From a virus, in the IMG/VR virus record IMGVR_UViG_3300020410_000003, positions 1 through 39,646 of that record: 39,646 bases of DNA; one strand, written 5' to 3'. The translations under genes were made by a program, and so were the position numbers. Every line of letters starts with the position of its first letter. Position 1 is the first letter of the stretch. Under the pieces are notes generated by a model. It was not told the origin of the DNA and did no database searches. It saw only the letters and a program-made list of their open reading frames with translations. Below are positions 12,470-19,361 of the stretch, one piece after another.

Positions 12470-12710
12470 ATCTGATGCTTTACGGTATGCCATGCTACGG
12501 CAGCAACACCTTTCTATGAAACCAACTAAATTTGCTGGATCAGACCAGCAGCGTTTAGAAAAAGCTTTGCAAATTCGTAAAGCTTTATACGATCTTATGA
12601 CCAATGATGAACATAAATATCATGAGGATTTAATCGAGTCTTTCAATGATTATGTTCATCGTTTAACAGTTAATTTTTCAAATTCATTGCATCCATTGGA
12701 GCTTTCTTAA
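12456..12710 (+). CDS. hypothetical protein with duplicated N terminus (84 aa)
   Basis: Two equivalent starts exist because of the 60-bp repeat: ATG 12456 (84 residues) and ATG 12516 (64 residues), each opening MKPTK. The body is helical and basic (QQRLEKALQIRKALYDLM) followed by an acidic stretch and an amphipathic helix. No known domain is recognised. The shorter form may be the original gene, with the extra 20 residues gained by duplication. Confidence 0.6.
   Translation: MKPTKSDALRYAMLRQQHLSMKPTKFAGSDQQRLEKALQIRKALYDLMTNDEHKYHEDLIESFNDYVHRLTVNFSNSLHPLELS
12475..12519 (+). CDS. possible 14-residue peptide MLYGMPCYGSN...
   Basis: ATG 12475 opens a second frame within the duplicated segment that reads MLYGMPCYGSNTFL and stops at 12519, overlapping ATG 12516 of the longer gene (ATGA). 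It shares eight consecutive residues (YGMPCYGS) and more with the peptide at 8673-8771, and the DNA is conserved as well. The stop/start overlap would suit a coupling leader; translation is unproven. Confidence 0.25.
   Translation: MLYGMPCYGSNTFL
12480..12507 (+). repeat. 28-bp dispersed repeat, copy B
   Basis: This copy matches the minus strand of 8739-8766 at 26 of 28 bases. It lies between the two 25-bp direct repeats at 12447 and 12507 and encodes YGMPCYGSN in one frame and the duplicated part of the 84-residue protein in another. Confidence 0.7.
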
Positions 12711-12711
12711 A

Positions 12712-12897
12712 ATGACTACTTCTTTTTTTGTTGTTCTTTTAATGGTTCTTTTTCTGCCACTTTTAATTCTGTTTTGGGCAACAGAAAGTCGCCACACACG
12801 TATTAAGCGCCTTAAACGCACTGGCTACACTTGGAAGCAAATCGCCAGCCGTTACGGTTGTTGTGAAAGAACTGCTCAACGCTGGGCTGTCAAATGA
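12712..12897 (+). CDS. membrane-anchored helix-turn-helix protein (61 aa)
   Basis: Residues 4-22 are a strong membrane segment (SFFVVLLMVLFLPLLILFW). Residues 28-60 read as a compact helix-turn-helix of the resolvase/transposase type (IKRLKRTGYTWKQIASRYG, then ERTAQRWAV). A 61-residue protein joining one membrane span directly to a DNA-binding helix pair is unusual. It may tether DNA to the membrane or act as a membrane-bound regulator; neither is shown. It overlaps the next start by 4 bases (ATGA). Confidence 0.65.
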   Translation: MTTSFFVVLLMVLFLPLLILFWATESRHTRIKRLKRTGYTWKQIASRYGCCERTAQRWAVK

Positions 12898-13100
12898 AAT
12901 ACTCATTCCTGAAAAAGCTCAGGCAGCTAAATCCAATGCCTGACATTTACAATCCTGGCGAAGTATTGGCTCCCGGCACTAAATACGCCATTACGACAGA
13001 AGACAATTGGGATCAAATGCTGATTGACTGGTATAACGCTTACAAAGCTGGATATACAAAAGCTGTTCTTAAGGCCAACCCTAATTTCAAGCTTCCATGA
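12894..13100 (+). CDS. hypothetical protein (68 aa)
   Basis: ATGA overlaps on both sides place it firmly in the coupled small-gene series. The product is soluble, with a basic start (YSFLKKLRQLNPMP) and an aromatic mid-part (NWDQMLIDWYNAYKAGYTK). No domain or catalytic motif is recognised. Confidence 0.6.
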   Translation: MKYSFLKKLRQLNPMPDIYNPGEVLAPGTKYAITTEDNWDQMLIDWYNAYKAGYTKAVLKANPNFKLP

Positions 13101-13342
13101 AAAAACCACGCACGCTTGCTCAGCTCAAGGCTCACCCTTTAGTCAGTGGTTGGGATGACGAAACTGACCAAGACAATGGCTATTGGATTTATCTGCAGAA
13201 TGGTTATTGGTCCCCAGAGATGGAAACTACTACCCTTCACGAAATGACGGTAAAAGATCTTCTAGATGTTTTCTCCCGTGTTGAAAAAGCACCACCTGAC
13301 TGTGCAGTCTCCGGGAGTTCCTTGAATTCAATGATGTACTAA
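13097..13342 (+). CDS. hypothetical protein (81 aa)
   Basis: The start overlaps the preceding stop by 4 bases and its stop overlaps the next start (TAATG). The product has a basic N-terminal dozen residues, then an acidic and aromatic stretch (GWDDETDQDNGYWIYLQNG) and a helix (VKDLLDVFSRVEKA). I recognise no family; its small size and position mark it as an early accessory protein. Confidence 0.6.
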   Translation: MKKPRTLAQLKAHPLVSGWDDETDQDNGYWIYLQNGYWSPEMETTTLHEMTVKDLLDVFSRVEKAPPDCAVSGSSLNSMMY

Positions 13343-13590
13343 TGGAAAATCATTATTACATGCTTAATCTTTTTGAACAATTTGAAAAAGCTGCAGAACA
13401 AATGCACACAAAATTTTTTGAAGCAATTAAAGAGCCGGCAACTACTTATTATATTGAGGCATTTTTTGACGGTAACCTTGAATGGACTGAATGGGCATAT
13501 GATAAGGATGAGCTTCAAAGGCTTATAAATGATGCTATTGAATCTGGCTGCACTTTTGCCGTTAAGGAGTATGGATCAGATGAAATTTAA
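13342..13590 (+). CDS. hypothetical acidic protein (82 aa)
   Basis: TAATG coupling to the upstream gene supports the start. The product is acidic and rich in Phe, Tyr and Glu: a helical N terminus (LFEQFEKAAEQMHTKFFEA) followed by an alpha/beta-like tail (YYIEAFFDGNLEWTEWAY). No known motif is seen. Small acidic phage proteins can mimic DNA or bind host enzymes, but nothing here identifies a target. Confidence 0.6.
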   Translation: MENHYYMLNLFEQFEKAAEQMHTKFFEAIKEPATTYYIEAFFDGNLEWTEWAYDKDELQRLINDAIESGCTFAVKEYGSDEI

Positions 13591-13918
13591 AAAACAAAAT
13601 TGTCTGACAATGGCAGATCTGCATTTATTCGTGCGTTCTCAATCAATTCGAGATAAACATAATTATGATCTAAATTCTTGGCAAAAAGAATCAAATCAGA
13701 TCAGAAGACAAAGATATGCTGTCTATAATTCTTTTCCGATTAGATGGCAAACTAAATCAGAACTTTTAGTTAAAGGCGTTTATGGTAACAGGCTGACAAT
13801 TGCGGAAAATGTTATTGATTTTATCCCATGCCAATATTCTGCAACTGAAATTTGGGATTATGTTTTGATCTATTTACGCCAAACAGATAATTTGATACAC
13901 TTAAATCGTTATTCTTGA
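13580..13918 (+). CDS. hypothetical protein (112 aa) with strong ribosome binding site
   Basis: An AAGGAG at 13564-13569 stands 10 bases before ATG 13580, which decides the start (MKFKKQNCLTMADLHLFV) over the upstream in-frame codons at 13529 and 13571. Clear Shine-Dalgarno sites are rare in this window. The product is basic and aromatic without a recognised domain. It overlaps the preceding gene by 11 bp and is the last gene before the structured region at 13923-14036. Confidence 0.65.
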   Translation: MKFKKQNCLTMADLHLFVRSQSIRDKHNYDLNSWQKESNQIRRQRYAVYNSFPIRWQTKSELLVKGVYGNRLTIAENVIDFIPCQYSATEIWDYVLIYLRQTDNLIHLNRYS

Positions 13919-13922
13919 ATTT

Positions 13923-14036
13923 TGTCGGGAGGCCTGATGCCTTGTGCTGATACACAAGGCTGAAAGCTATACAACACCCTTTTAGGTGTACGAGGGAAAG
14001 GCAGGGCACGTTTGAGGCGTGATCTATCTCCTGACA
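13923..14036 (+). ncRNA. candidate structured RNA (about 114 nt) between accessory and packaging genes
   Basis: A closing stem pairs TGTCGGGAG (13923-13931) with CTCCTGACA (14028-14036): nine pairs, one G-U, across about 100 bases. Inside are GCCT (13932-13935) with AGGC (13999-14002), a perfect 8-bp hairpin (13939-13946 with 13953-13960, loop CTGATA), a 5-bp hairpin (13974-13978 with 13985-13989), and a 4-bp hairpin (14007-14010 with 14018-14021). The loop CTTTT (13979-13983) can also pair with GAAAG at 13962-13966. No gene covers the stretch. It matches no RNA class I could recognise, being neither tRNA, hammerhead nor fluoride or glutamine riboswitch. It could be a 5' leader controlling 14072-14248 and terminase, a processing site, or a trans-acting RNA. 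Confidence 0.5.
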
Positions 14037-14071
14037 CCATAATTTTGCATTTCAACATTATTGCTTAAAAA

Positions 14072-14248
14072 ATGGAATCAAACCTAAACCCTCCGCCAGC
14101 TCGTTTGCGCAATCTCTCGGATGGTTGTGTGCTTGTGACCGTTGGTGAATTTCGTGGCATGGTCTCATCACATCATCTCATTGAGCAAAAAATTGTTCAA
14201 CTTCGCGAACTTTGGGCAAAATTTCATGACTCTCACGAAAACTGTTAA
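14072..14248 (+). CDS. small conserved-looking protein (58 aa) upstream of terminase
   Basis: A 58-codon frame starts at ATG 14072, 35 bases after the candidate RNA. The product has a proline-rich start (NLNPPPARLRNLSDGCVLV) then TVGEFRGMVSSHHLI and a helix (EQKIVQLRELWAKFHD). Its composition is that of a real protein, and it resembles small proteins I have seen next to terminase genes in cyanophages. The ATG follows an A-run, not a Shine-Dalgarno site. The function is unknown. Confidence 0.65.
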   Translation: MESNLNPPPARLRNLSDGCVLVTVGEFRGMVSSHHLIEQKIVQLRELWAKFHDSHENC

Positions 14249-14272
14249 CATATGCCGTATATCCTGTAAATT
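14245..14272 (+). promoter_or_regulatory. weak candidate promoter before terminase
   Basis: TTAACA (14245-14250) and TAAATT (14267-14272) are 16 bases apart, matching a sigma-70-like promoter at 5 of 6 and 4 of 6 positions. Transcription would begin around the terS start codon, which argues against it unless the mRNA is leaderless. Confidence 0.2.
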
Positions 14273-14278
14273 CAGGGC

Positions 14279-14599
14279 ATGGCACAGAAATCAACCAATA
14301 CTGAGGTGGACGCCCGTATTCATGCGGTTTATGATCTGCTTTTGAAAAGTTACAGCCGTTCGCAAATTGTGCGGCACTGTGCGGAAAATTGGGATATTCA
14401 TGAGCGGCAGGCTGAGAACTACATTGCCCGCGCCCGCAAGCTCATACACTTAGACGCTGAGATGGAGCGTTCCCAGTGGCTAGCACAAGCGGTTGCAAGG
14501 CTTGCAAACTATGAACGCCAGGGGGTAGACGCTTCGCAGCTTCAAGTCGCTATACGGGCCTTAGAGCTTCAAGCCAAACTTTTGCAGTTTGACATTTAA
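14279..14599 (+). CDS. terS: small terminase subunit
   Basis: The 106-residue product has an N-terminal helix-turn-helix region (AVYDLLLKSYSRSQIVRHCA then RQAENYIARARKL) and a helical C-terminal part suited to ring formation. It lies directly upstream of the large terminase with a 1-base stop/start overlap (TAATG), the usual arrangement. It would recognise the packaging site and activate the large subunit. It is short for the family but complete. Confidence 0.8.
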   Translation: MAQKSTNTEVDARIHAVYDLLLKSYSRSQIVRHCAENWDIHERQAENYIARARKLIHLDAEMERSQWLAQAVARLANYERQGVDASQLQVAIRALELQAKLLQFDI

Positions 14600-15951
14600 T
14601 GACATTACTAACAGGATTAACTAATTCTGAACCGTTGCTAGCGTTTGCAACGCCTCCAACGCAATTACATGCAGAATCAATAATTAAAAAAATTAAATCT
14701 GATTTACATCCAGGGCAATTAGATTTTGTAGAGGATCAAACAACTGAAATCATTGGCTTGTCTGCAGGTTATGGAGCCGGCAAGACAAGGTCGCTAGTAA
14801 GCAAAGCTGTTTCATTGGCAATAGCAAACCAAGGTTTCATTGGAATTGTTATGGAACCAACAGGGCCGCTAATACGTGATATTTTTCAAACTGATTTTGA
14901 TAATTTTTTAGAGCATTATGAAGTCCCTTACACCTTTAGAGCGTCTCCGTTGCCAGAATATGTTTTGCATTTACCTGGCGGCAACACAAAGATTCTTTGT
15001 CGTAGTTTTGAAAATTGGACACGCTGCATTGGCATAAATGCAGCTTGGTGTTTAGCTGATGAAATTGATACAGTGCCGCCATCAATTGCAAATAAAGCAT
15101 TTCCTAAAATTTTAGGTCGTTTACGCGCTGGCAATGTGCGTCAATTTGCTGCAGCATCAACTCCTGAGGGGTTTCGCTGGATGTGGAACACATTTGGAAC
15201 AGAAGAGGCGCAGCAACGCATTGACAGGCGATTAATAAGGATGAAAACGTCAGATAATCCGCACTTGCCACCAGATTTTTTAGAACGTCTTAAGGCTAAT
15301 TATGATCCATCTTTATTGCAGGCATATTTAGAAGGGCAATTTTGCAATCTTACAACTGGTCAGGTTTATGATCGTTTTAATAGAGAAAAACATATTCAAA
15401 CTTTGCTTTTATCAAAATATAGTAATGAACCTTTTAGAGTTGGAGTTGATTTCAACATTGGCAATATGAGCGCGGTTATTGGTGTTCGGTTGGGTAATGC
15501 TTTGCATATTGTTGATGAAATTACCAAGGCGCATGACACAGATGATCTTGCAAAAGAAATTAAACGTAAAGCTGACGGACGTATTGTTTACGTTTACCCT
15601 GATGCGTCTGGCTCTGCCAGGTCAACAAATGCATCTAGAACAGACATACAAATTCTTGAATCTTATGGATTTAGCAATCAATCACCTAAAGCAAATCCTC
15701 CAATTCGTGATCGTGTGGCTAGTGTGCAAGCTCTTTTGGAGAATGGCAAAGGCCAAACAAGGTTGCATGTTGCGCCTAATTGTAAAAGGTTAATTGAATG
15801 TTTAGAACTGCAAAGTTACACAGACAAAGGTGAGCCTGACAAGGATGCAGGTAACGACCACATGGTTGATGCCTTGGGCTACCTTGTTTATAGGGAGTTT
15901 TCAATGCTTTATGCCCGTGCGGGCAGGGGCACCGGGATACGTTTATATTGA
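14599..15951 (+). CDS. terL: large terminase subunit
   Basis: The ATPase domain shows Walker A SAGYGAGKT (residues 55-63) and Walker B WCLADEID (Asp154, Glu155), followed by a coupling motif region AAASTPEG. The RNase H-like nuclease domain has its acidic triad at VGVDFNIG (Asp284), YPDASG (Asp335) and DHMVDALGY (Asp424). The 450-residue length is normal. It powers DNA translocation into the prohead and cuts concatemers. The nuclease centre is intact. Confidence 0.95.
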   Translation: MTLLTGLTNSEPLLAFATPPTQLHAESIIKKIKSDLHPGQLDFVEDQTTEIIGLSAGYGAGKTRSLVSKAVSLAIANQGFIGIVMEPTGPLIRDIFQTDFDNFLEHYEVPYTFRASPLPEYVLHLPGGNTKILCRSFENWTRCIGINAAWCLADEIDTVPPSIANKAFPKILGRLRAGNVRQFAAASTPEGFRWMWNTFGTEEAQQRIDRRLIRMKTSDNPHLPPDFLERLKANYDPSLLQAYLEGQFCNLTTGQVYDRFNREKHIQTLLLSKYSNEPFRVGVDFNIGNMSAVIGVRLGNALHIVDEITKAHDTDDLAKEIKRKADGRIVYVYPDASGSARSTNASRTDIQILESYGFSNQSPKANPPIRDRVASVQALLENGKGQTRLHVAPNCKRLIECLELQSYTDKGEPDKDAGNDHMVDALGYLVYREFSMLYARAGRGTGIRLY

Positions 15952-15972
15952 TGGTATTAGGCGGGCATCATT

Positions 15973-17421
15973 GTGTATTCAAATCTTTCCAGCGGTCGCA
16001 AGCGTGTTGGCACTACTACGGCAGTTAATGACGCTAGTACGGCATGGGTCAACATGGAACCTCATTGGGGTTTGATTGAAACGCTTCTAGGCGGAACCTA
16101 CAAAATCAGAAAAGGGCACAGAAAATTTTTACCACAAGAGCCTAGAGAACAGGATTTTAGTTATGACAACAGATTGCAGCGGTCTGTTTTGTCGCCCTAT
16201 TACGTCAGGCTGGAGCGAATGCTTGCGGGAATGCTTACACGTAAGCCTGTGCGTTTAAATGATGTGAGTGATGTTATTCGCGAGCAATTATTTGACGTTG
16301 ATTTGCAGGGAAATGATTTACAGACTTTTTTATATGATACAAGCCGCATTTGTTTACGTTATGGGCACGTTGGCGTTTTGGTTGATGCGCCAACGGCGGG
16401 TGAGAATGGCCGCCCATATTGGGTAAGTTATTCGCCAAGAGATATTTTAGGCTGGAGAACCCAAATTATTGACGGGCAGCAAAAACTTATGCAATTGCGA
16501 TTGTCTGAGACAATTATTGCGCCTGACGGTTTATATGGTGAAAAACAAATAGAACAAGTTAGAGTTTTAACGCCTGGCGCGTTTGAAATTCATCAGAAAA
16601 ACGAAAAGGGAGATTTCCAAATTGTTAATGAGGGCAGAACTAGCCTTAGCGACATTCCTTTTAGTGTCGCTTATTCTAATCGTATGGGTGTGCTCGAATC
16701 TATTCCGCCTTTAGGGGATATTGCTGAGTTGAATTTGCAGCATTATCGAGTTCAATCTGATCTAGCCAATCAGCTTCATATTAGTGCAGTGCCGATGCTT
16801 GCAATTTTTGGATTTCCACAATCAGCGGAAGAGATTAGTGCAGGGCCAGGCGAGGCAATGGCTTTACCTGAGGGGAGTGAAGCAAAGTATATTGAACCGG
16901 CTGGCAATAGTTACGAAGCGCAATTTAAGCAATTAGACCGAATAGCTGATCAAATAAATGCTTTGGGTTTGGCAAGTGTAATTGGTGCAAAGCTTGTAGG
17001 AGAGACGGCAGAAGCTAAAAGGATTGATCGTAGCCAAGGTGACTCTACTATGATGGTTGTTAGCCAACAAATGCAAGATATGATTGATAATTGCTTGCGA
17101 TTTCATGCCGAATATATGCAAGAGAATAACCCAGGCAGCTGCTTAGTAAATCGTGATTTTATGGGCATGCGCTTGACGCCGCAAGACATCCAAGCATTGT
17201 TGCAGCTTTACACAGCTGGGACAATCACTCAAGAAACATTGCTATTGCAATTAGAAGCCGGCGAAATCTTAGGCGACGAATTTAACGTTGAATCAGAAAT
17301 TGATGCAACTATGGCGGGCGGCTTGCTGGACAGTGAGTCATTGCAGCCAGCACCCGAGCCGCAAGCCGTAGACAATGCCACAATGCCAACAGAATCAAAT
17401 GATGCTGATGGGTTGGCTTAA
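15973..17421 (+). CDS. portal protein (DUF4055 type)
   Basis: GTG start, 482 residues. The sequence has the pattern of DUF4055 siphovirus portals: an early WGLIETLLGGTYKIRKGHRK and FLPQEP block, YDNRLQRSVLSPYYVRLERM, LRYGHVGVLVDAP, and WVSYSPRDILGW. The C terminus is acidic. As a dodecameric ring it forms the packaging channel and tail docking site. It directly follows terL and precedes the minor head gene, the standard order. No signs of disruption. Confidence 0.88.
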   Translation: MYSNLSSGRKRVGTTTAVNDASTAWVNMEPHWGLIETLLGGTYKIRKGHRKFLPQEPREQDFSYDNRLQRSVLSPYYVRLERMLAGMLTRKPVRLNDVSDVIREQLFDVDLQGNDLQTFLYDTSRICLRYGHVGVLVDAPTAGENGRPYWVSYSPRDILGWRTQIIDGQQKLMQLRLSETIIAPDGLYGEKQIEQVRVLTPGAFEIHQKNEKGDFQIVNEGRTSLSDIPFSVAYSNRMGVLESIPPLGDIAELNLQHYRVQSDLANQLHISAVPMLAIFGFPQSAEEISAGPGEAMALPEGSEAKYIEPAGNSYEAQFKQLDRIADQINALGLASVIGAKLVGETAEAKRIDRSQGDSTMMVVSQQMQDMIDNCLRFHAEYMQENNPGSCLVNRDFMGMRLTPQDIQALLQLYTAGTITQETLLLQLEAGEILGDEFNVESEIDATMAGGLLDSESLQPAPEPQAVDNATMPTESNDADGLA

Positions 17422-17698
17422 TAATTTACGCCGTTCAAAGGGCAAAGACCGCAGGCGCCGCAGTTTGTATTATTCACGGCAAAGTTTTTGCAGTGAGGCA
17501 AATGTTTTTGCAGTAATTAGATTAACTTGGTTTCATGATGGCAAAATTGTTTGCGTTGAAGAAACTGTTTTGCCAAATTATATTATTGATGATTTAAAAT
17601 ACGAGTTTACTTCATGCATTAGCGATGCCCTAACGTCTGGCGCTGATGTGTCGGTCTGCTGCCCTTTAGCGCCTGAAGATCTTGGTTTAGACGAATGA
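17408..17698 (+). CDS. hypothetical protein between portal and minor head genes (96 aa)
   Basis: I use ATG 17408, giving a 14-bp overlap with the portal gene. The N terminus is very basic (NNLRRSKGKDRRRRSLYY) and the rest is mixed, ending acidic (LAPEDLGLDE), with cysteines in CCPL. It overlaps the next gene by 4 bases (ATGA). It may be a head accessory protein by position only. Confidence 0.6.
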   Translation: MGWLNNLRRSKGKDRRRRSLYYSRQSFCSEANVFAVIRLTWFHDGKIVCVEETVLPNYIIDDLKYEFTSCISDALTSGADVSVCCPLAPEDLGLDE

Positions 17699-18960
17699 CA
17701 ACACCATCAAACTTGTTTAAAAATGCAGTGGATCTAAACAGGTTTAGCAATGGGACTGCACGGAGAATTGCTGTTGCATATAATGATCTTATTTTGGATG
17801 CTGTTGATCAGCTTCGCGGCATTGATGAGCTTGCAGCGCCTGCAAAGGCTGCACGGCTTCGGGCGATCATCGCGCAATTAAAGGAGTCGTTGAATGGTTG
17901 GGCTGGCACAAGCACGTTGTTGATGACAGAAGAGCTTCAAGGCTTGGCGATTCTGCAGTCTGAATTTGTTATTGAGGAGCTAAAAAAAGCATTACCATTA
18001 GAATTTGCAGACCAAATTCGTAGCATTCAAATCAGCCCACAATTTGCACAATTTGTAGCAACTGTTGATCCAACTGCACTAAATGTAGTAGTGTTAAGCG
18101 ATGATTTACAAGCTGCTGTCACTGGCGCTCCTGCAAGATTTCAACTTACGGCAACGCAAGGAACAGCAATTACGCTGCCAAATGGCAAAGTTTTAAATAA
18201 ATCGTTTCGTGGTTTAGCTGAATCGCAGGCTGATTTGTTTGCAAAAACTGTGCGCAATGGTCTTTTGACTGGTGAATCAACAGATAAACTAGCCAGACGT
18301 TTAAAAGGTCGATTGCGTTTTGGTGACCTGGGACCATTGTCAACAGGCCAAGCCCGTGCGGCAGGTTTATCAATGCGGCAGCTTGTCCAGGCAGGTGGCG
18401 AGTTAACAGCGGTTGCAAATCATCAAATTATGGCCTTGGTGCGCACAAGCGTAAACCAAGTGGCCAACGCGGCTAGCCAAAAGAGCTACGAAGCGAATCA
18501 GAATGTTACGAAATCTTACAGATACGTTTCGACATTGGATTCCAGGACAAGCCCCATTTGCAGATCATTAGATGGCCAAATTTTTAAATATGGCAAAGGA
18601 CCAGTGCCCCCTCAGCACTTTAATTGTCGTTCAACAACCGTTCCAATCATTGATTATGAGGGTTTAGGTATCCCGCCACCAAGGGAAAGCCGCTTAAAAC
18701 GGTCGAATACCACGTTTGGGCCATCTCAAACTACGCGGACAGACACTGTGCCAAGCAATCAAACCTATGGCGAATGGCTTGACAAACAAACCTCTGATGT
18801 CCAGGCTGATGTCCTTGGCCCCAAGAAAGTGCCTTATTTCAACCGCCTTGTCAAAAAATTTGGCCCAACTGATGCCATTAGAAAATTTGTTAGTCAAGAC
18901 GGATCAGAGCTAACCTTAGAACAGTTAAAACGTCGGTATCCAAATGGCTCAGCTTCATAA
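17695..18960 (+). CDS. minor head / head morphogenesis protein (SPP1 gp7 / Mu F-like)
   Basis: The 421-residue product contains the C-terminal domain typical of Phage_Mu_F (PF04233): ALVRTSVNQVANAASQKSY, then YRYVSTLDSRTSPICRSLDG, and the PPQHFNCRSTTVPI motif with conserved His, Cys and Arg. The N-terminal two-thirds is helical. It usually binds the portal and is present in a few copies per head. The order terminase - portal - minor head is canonical. Confidence 0.9.
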   Translation: MTTPSNLFKNAVDLNRFSNGTARRIAVAYNDLILDAVDQLRGIDELAAPAKAARLRAIIAQLKESLNGWAGTSTLLMTEELQGLAILQSEFVIEELKKALPLEFADQIRSIQISPQFAQFVATVDPTALNVVVLSDDLQAAVTGAPARFQLTATQGTAITLPNGKVLNKSFRGLAESQADLFAKTVRNGLLTGESTDKLARRLKGRLRFGDLGPLSTGQARAAGLSMRQLVQAGGELTAVANHQIMALVRTSVNQVANAASQKSYEANQNVTKSYRYVSTLDSRTSPICRSLDGQIFKYGKGPVPPQHFNCRSTTVPIIDYEGLGIPPPRESRLKRSNTTFGPSQTTRTDTVPSNQTYGEWLDKQTSDVQADVLGPKKVPYFNRLVKKFGPTDAIRKFVSQDGSELTLEQLKRRYPNGSAS

Positions 18961-19063
18961 CAAGTTCAAATTTACTATTCAGGGCGAATCCCCAAAACAG
19001 AAACCCAAGGCCACAGCTAAGAAAAAATCTGCTAAAACTGAAGAGACAAAGGAGTCTTCCTGA
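18944..19063 (+). CDS. very small lysine-rich protein (39 aa)
   Basis: ATG 18944 overlaps the end of the minor head gene by 17 bp. The product begins MAQLHNKFKFTIQGESP and becomes Lys/Ala-rich (KPKATAKKKSAKTEETK). Its stop overlaps the next ATG (TGATG), supporting translation. A basic Lys/Ala tail suggests DNA contact inside the head, an inference. Confidence 0.6.
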   Translation: MAQLHNKFKFTIQGESPKQKPKATAKKKSAKTEETKESS

Positions 19064-19137
19064 TGCCTAGCCACTATGGGCCAAAGAAACCACAAAAACC
19101 AATGGGCAAAAAAAAGAAAGGTGGTAAGAAAAAATGA
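19063..19137 (+). CDS. 24-residue poly-lysine protein
   Basis: The frame is closed by TGATG upstream and ATGA downstream overlaps, strong signs of coupled translation. The peptide opens MPSHYGPKKPQKPMG and ends in a KKKKGGKKK tract; tiny proteins of this style are a recurring feature of marine phage head modules. Charge neutralisation of packaged DNA is a plausible but untested role. Confidence 0.6.
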   Translation: MPSHYGPKKPQKPMGKKKKGGKKK

Positions 19138-19361
19138 AAAAAGGTTCCCGTGTTAGTTGGGTTTACCAAGGTAAACGCACTTTTGGCGTTGTAACAAGCG
19201 TTAAGGGTGAGGGTTCTTATAGCATTAAAGGACCAACTGGTGGCACTGTTACTCGGCGCGGTGCAAAGGGTGATCCTGTTGTAGCAATTAAATCTGAAAG
19301 CACGGGCAACCCTGTATTAAAAAAACGTTCTCAGTTGTCCAGTGCGCCAAAGCGCAAATGA
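19134..19361 (+). CDS. HVA1/TUDOR-like small domain protein (75 aa)
   Basis: The sequence matches the pattern of the hypervirulence-associated TUDOR (HVA1) domain: GSRVSWVYQGKRTFGVVTSV, then GTVTRRGAKGDPVVAIKSES and a closing PVLKKRSQL. The length (75) is the usual full domain. The biochemical role of this domain is not well known. It sits between tiny basic proteins and the scaffold, so it may be a virion component. ATGA overlap upstream and a 4-base overlap downstream. Confidence 0.7.
   Translation: MKKGSRVSWVYQGKRTFGVVTSVKGEGSYSIKGPTGGTVTRRGAKGDPVVAIKSESTGNPVLKKRSQLSSAPKRK

Larger units (their letters stand above)
12447..12531 (+). repeat. 25-bp direct repeats 60 bp apart flanking a short insert
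   Basis: The 25-base sequence beginning CACCTTTCTATGAAACC occurs exactly at 12447-12471 and again at 12507-12531. The 35 bases between them contain most of the 28-bp dispersed motif shared with 8739-8766. Because the period is 60 bp, the reading frame is preserved and the protein carries the MKPTK segment twice. The pattern fits either a partial tandem duplication or a small insertion with a duplicated target. Confidence 0.85.

Noticed and set aside
13932-13966. Hammerhead ribozyme in the structured region (CTGATG, hairpin, CTGAAAG)
   Set aside because: The core would need CTGATGA directly before the stem and GAAA directly after it; the A after CTGATG is missing, and there is no room for stem I after the GTC.
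13923-14036. tRNA, group I intron or known riboswitch (fluoride, glutamine)
   Set aside because: No T-loop GGTTCGA-type sequence or CCA-acceptor layout, no intron core elements, and the riboswitch consensus bases I remember are not in the right places.
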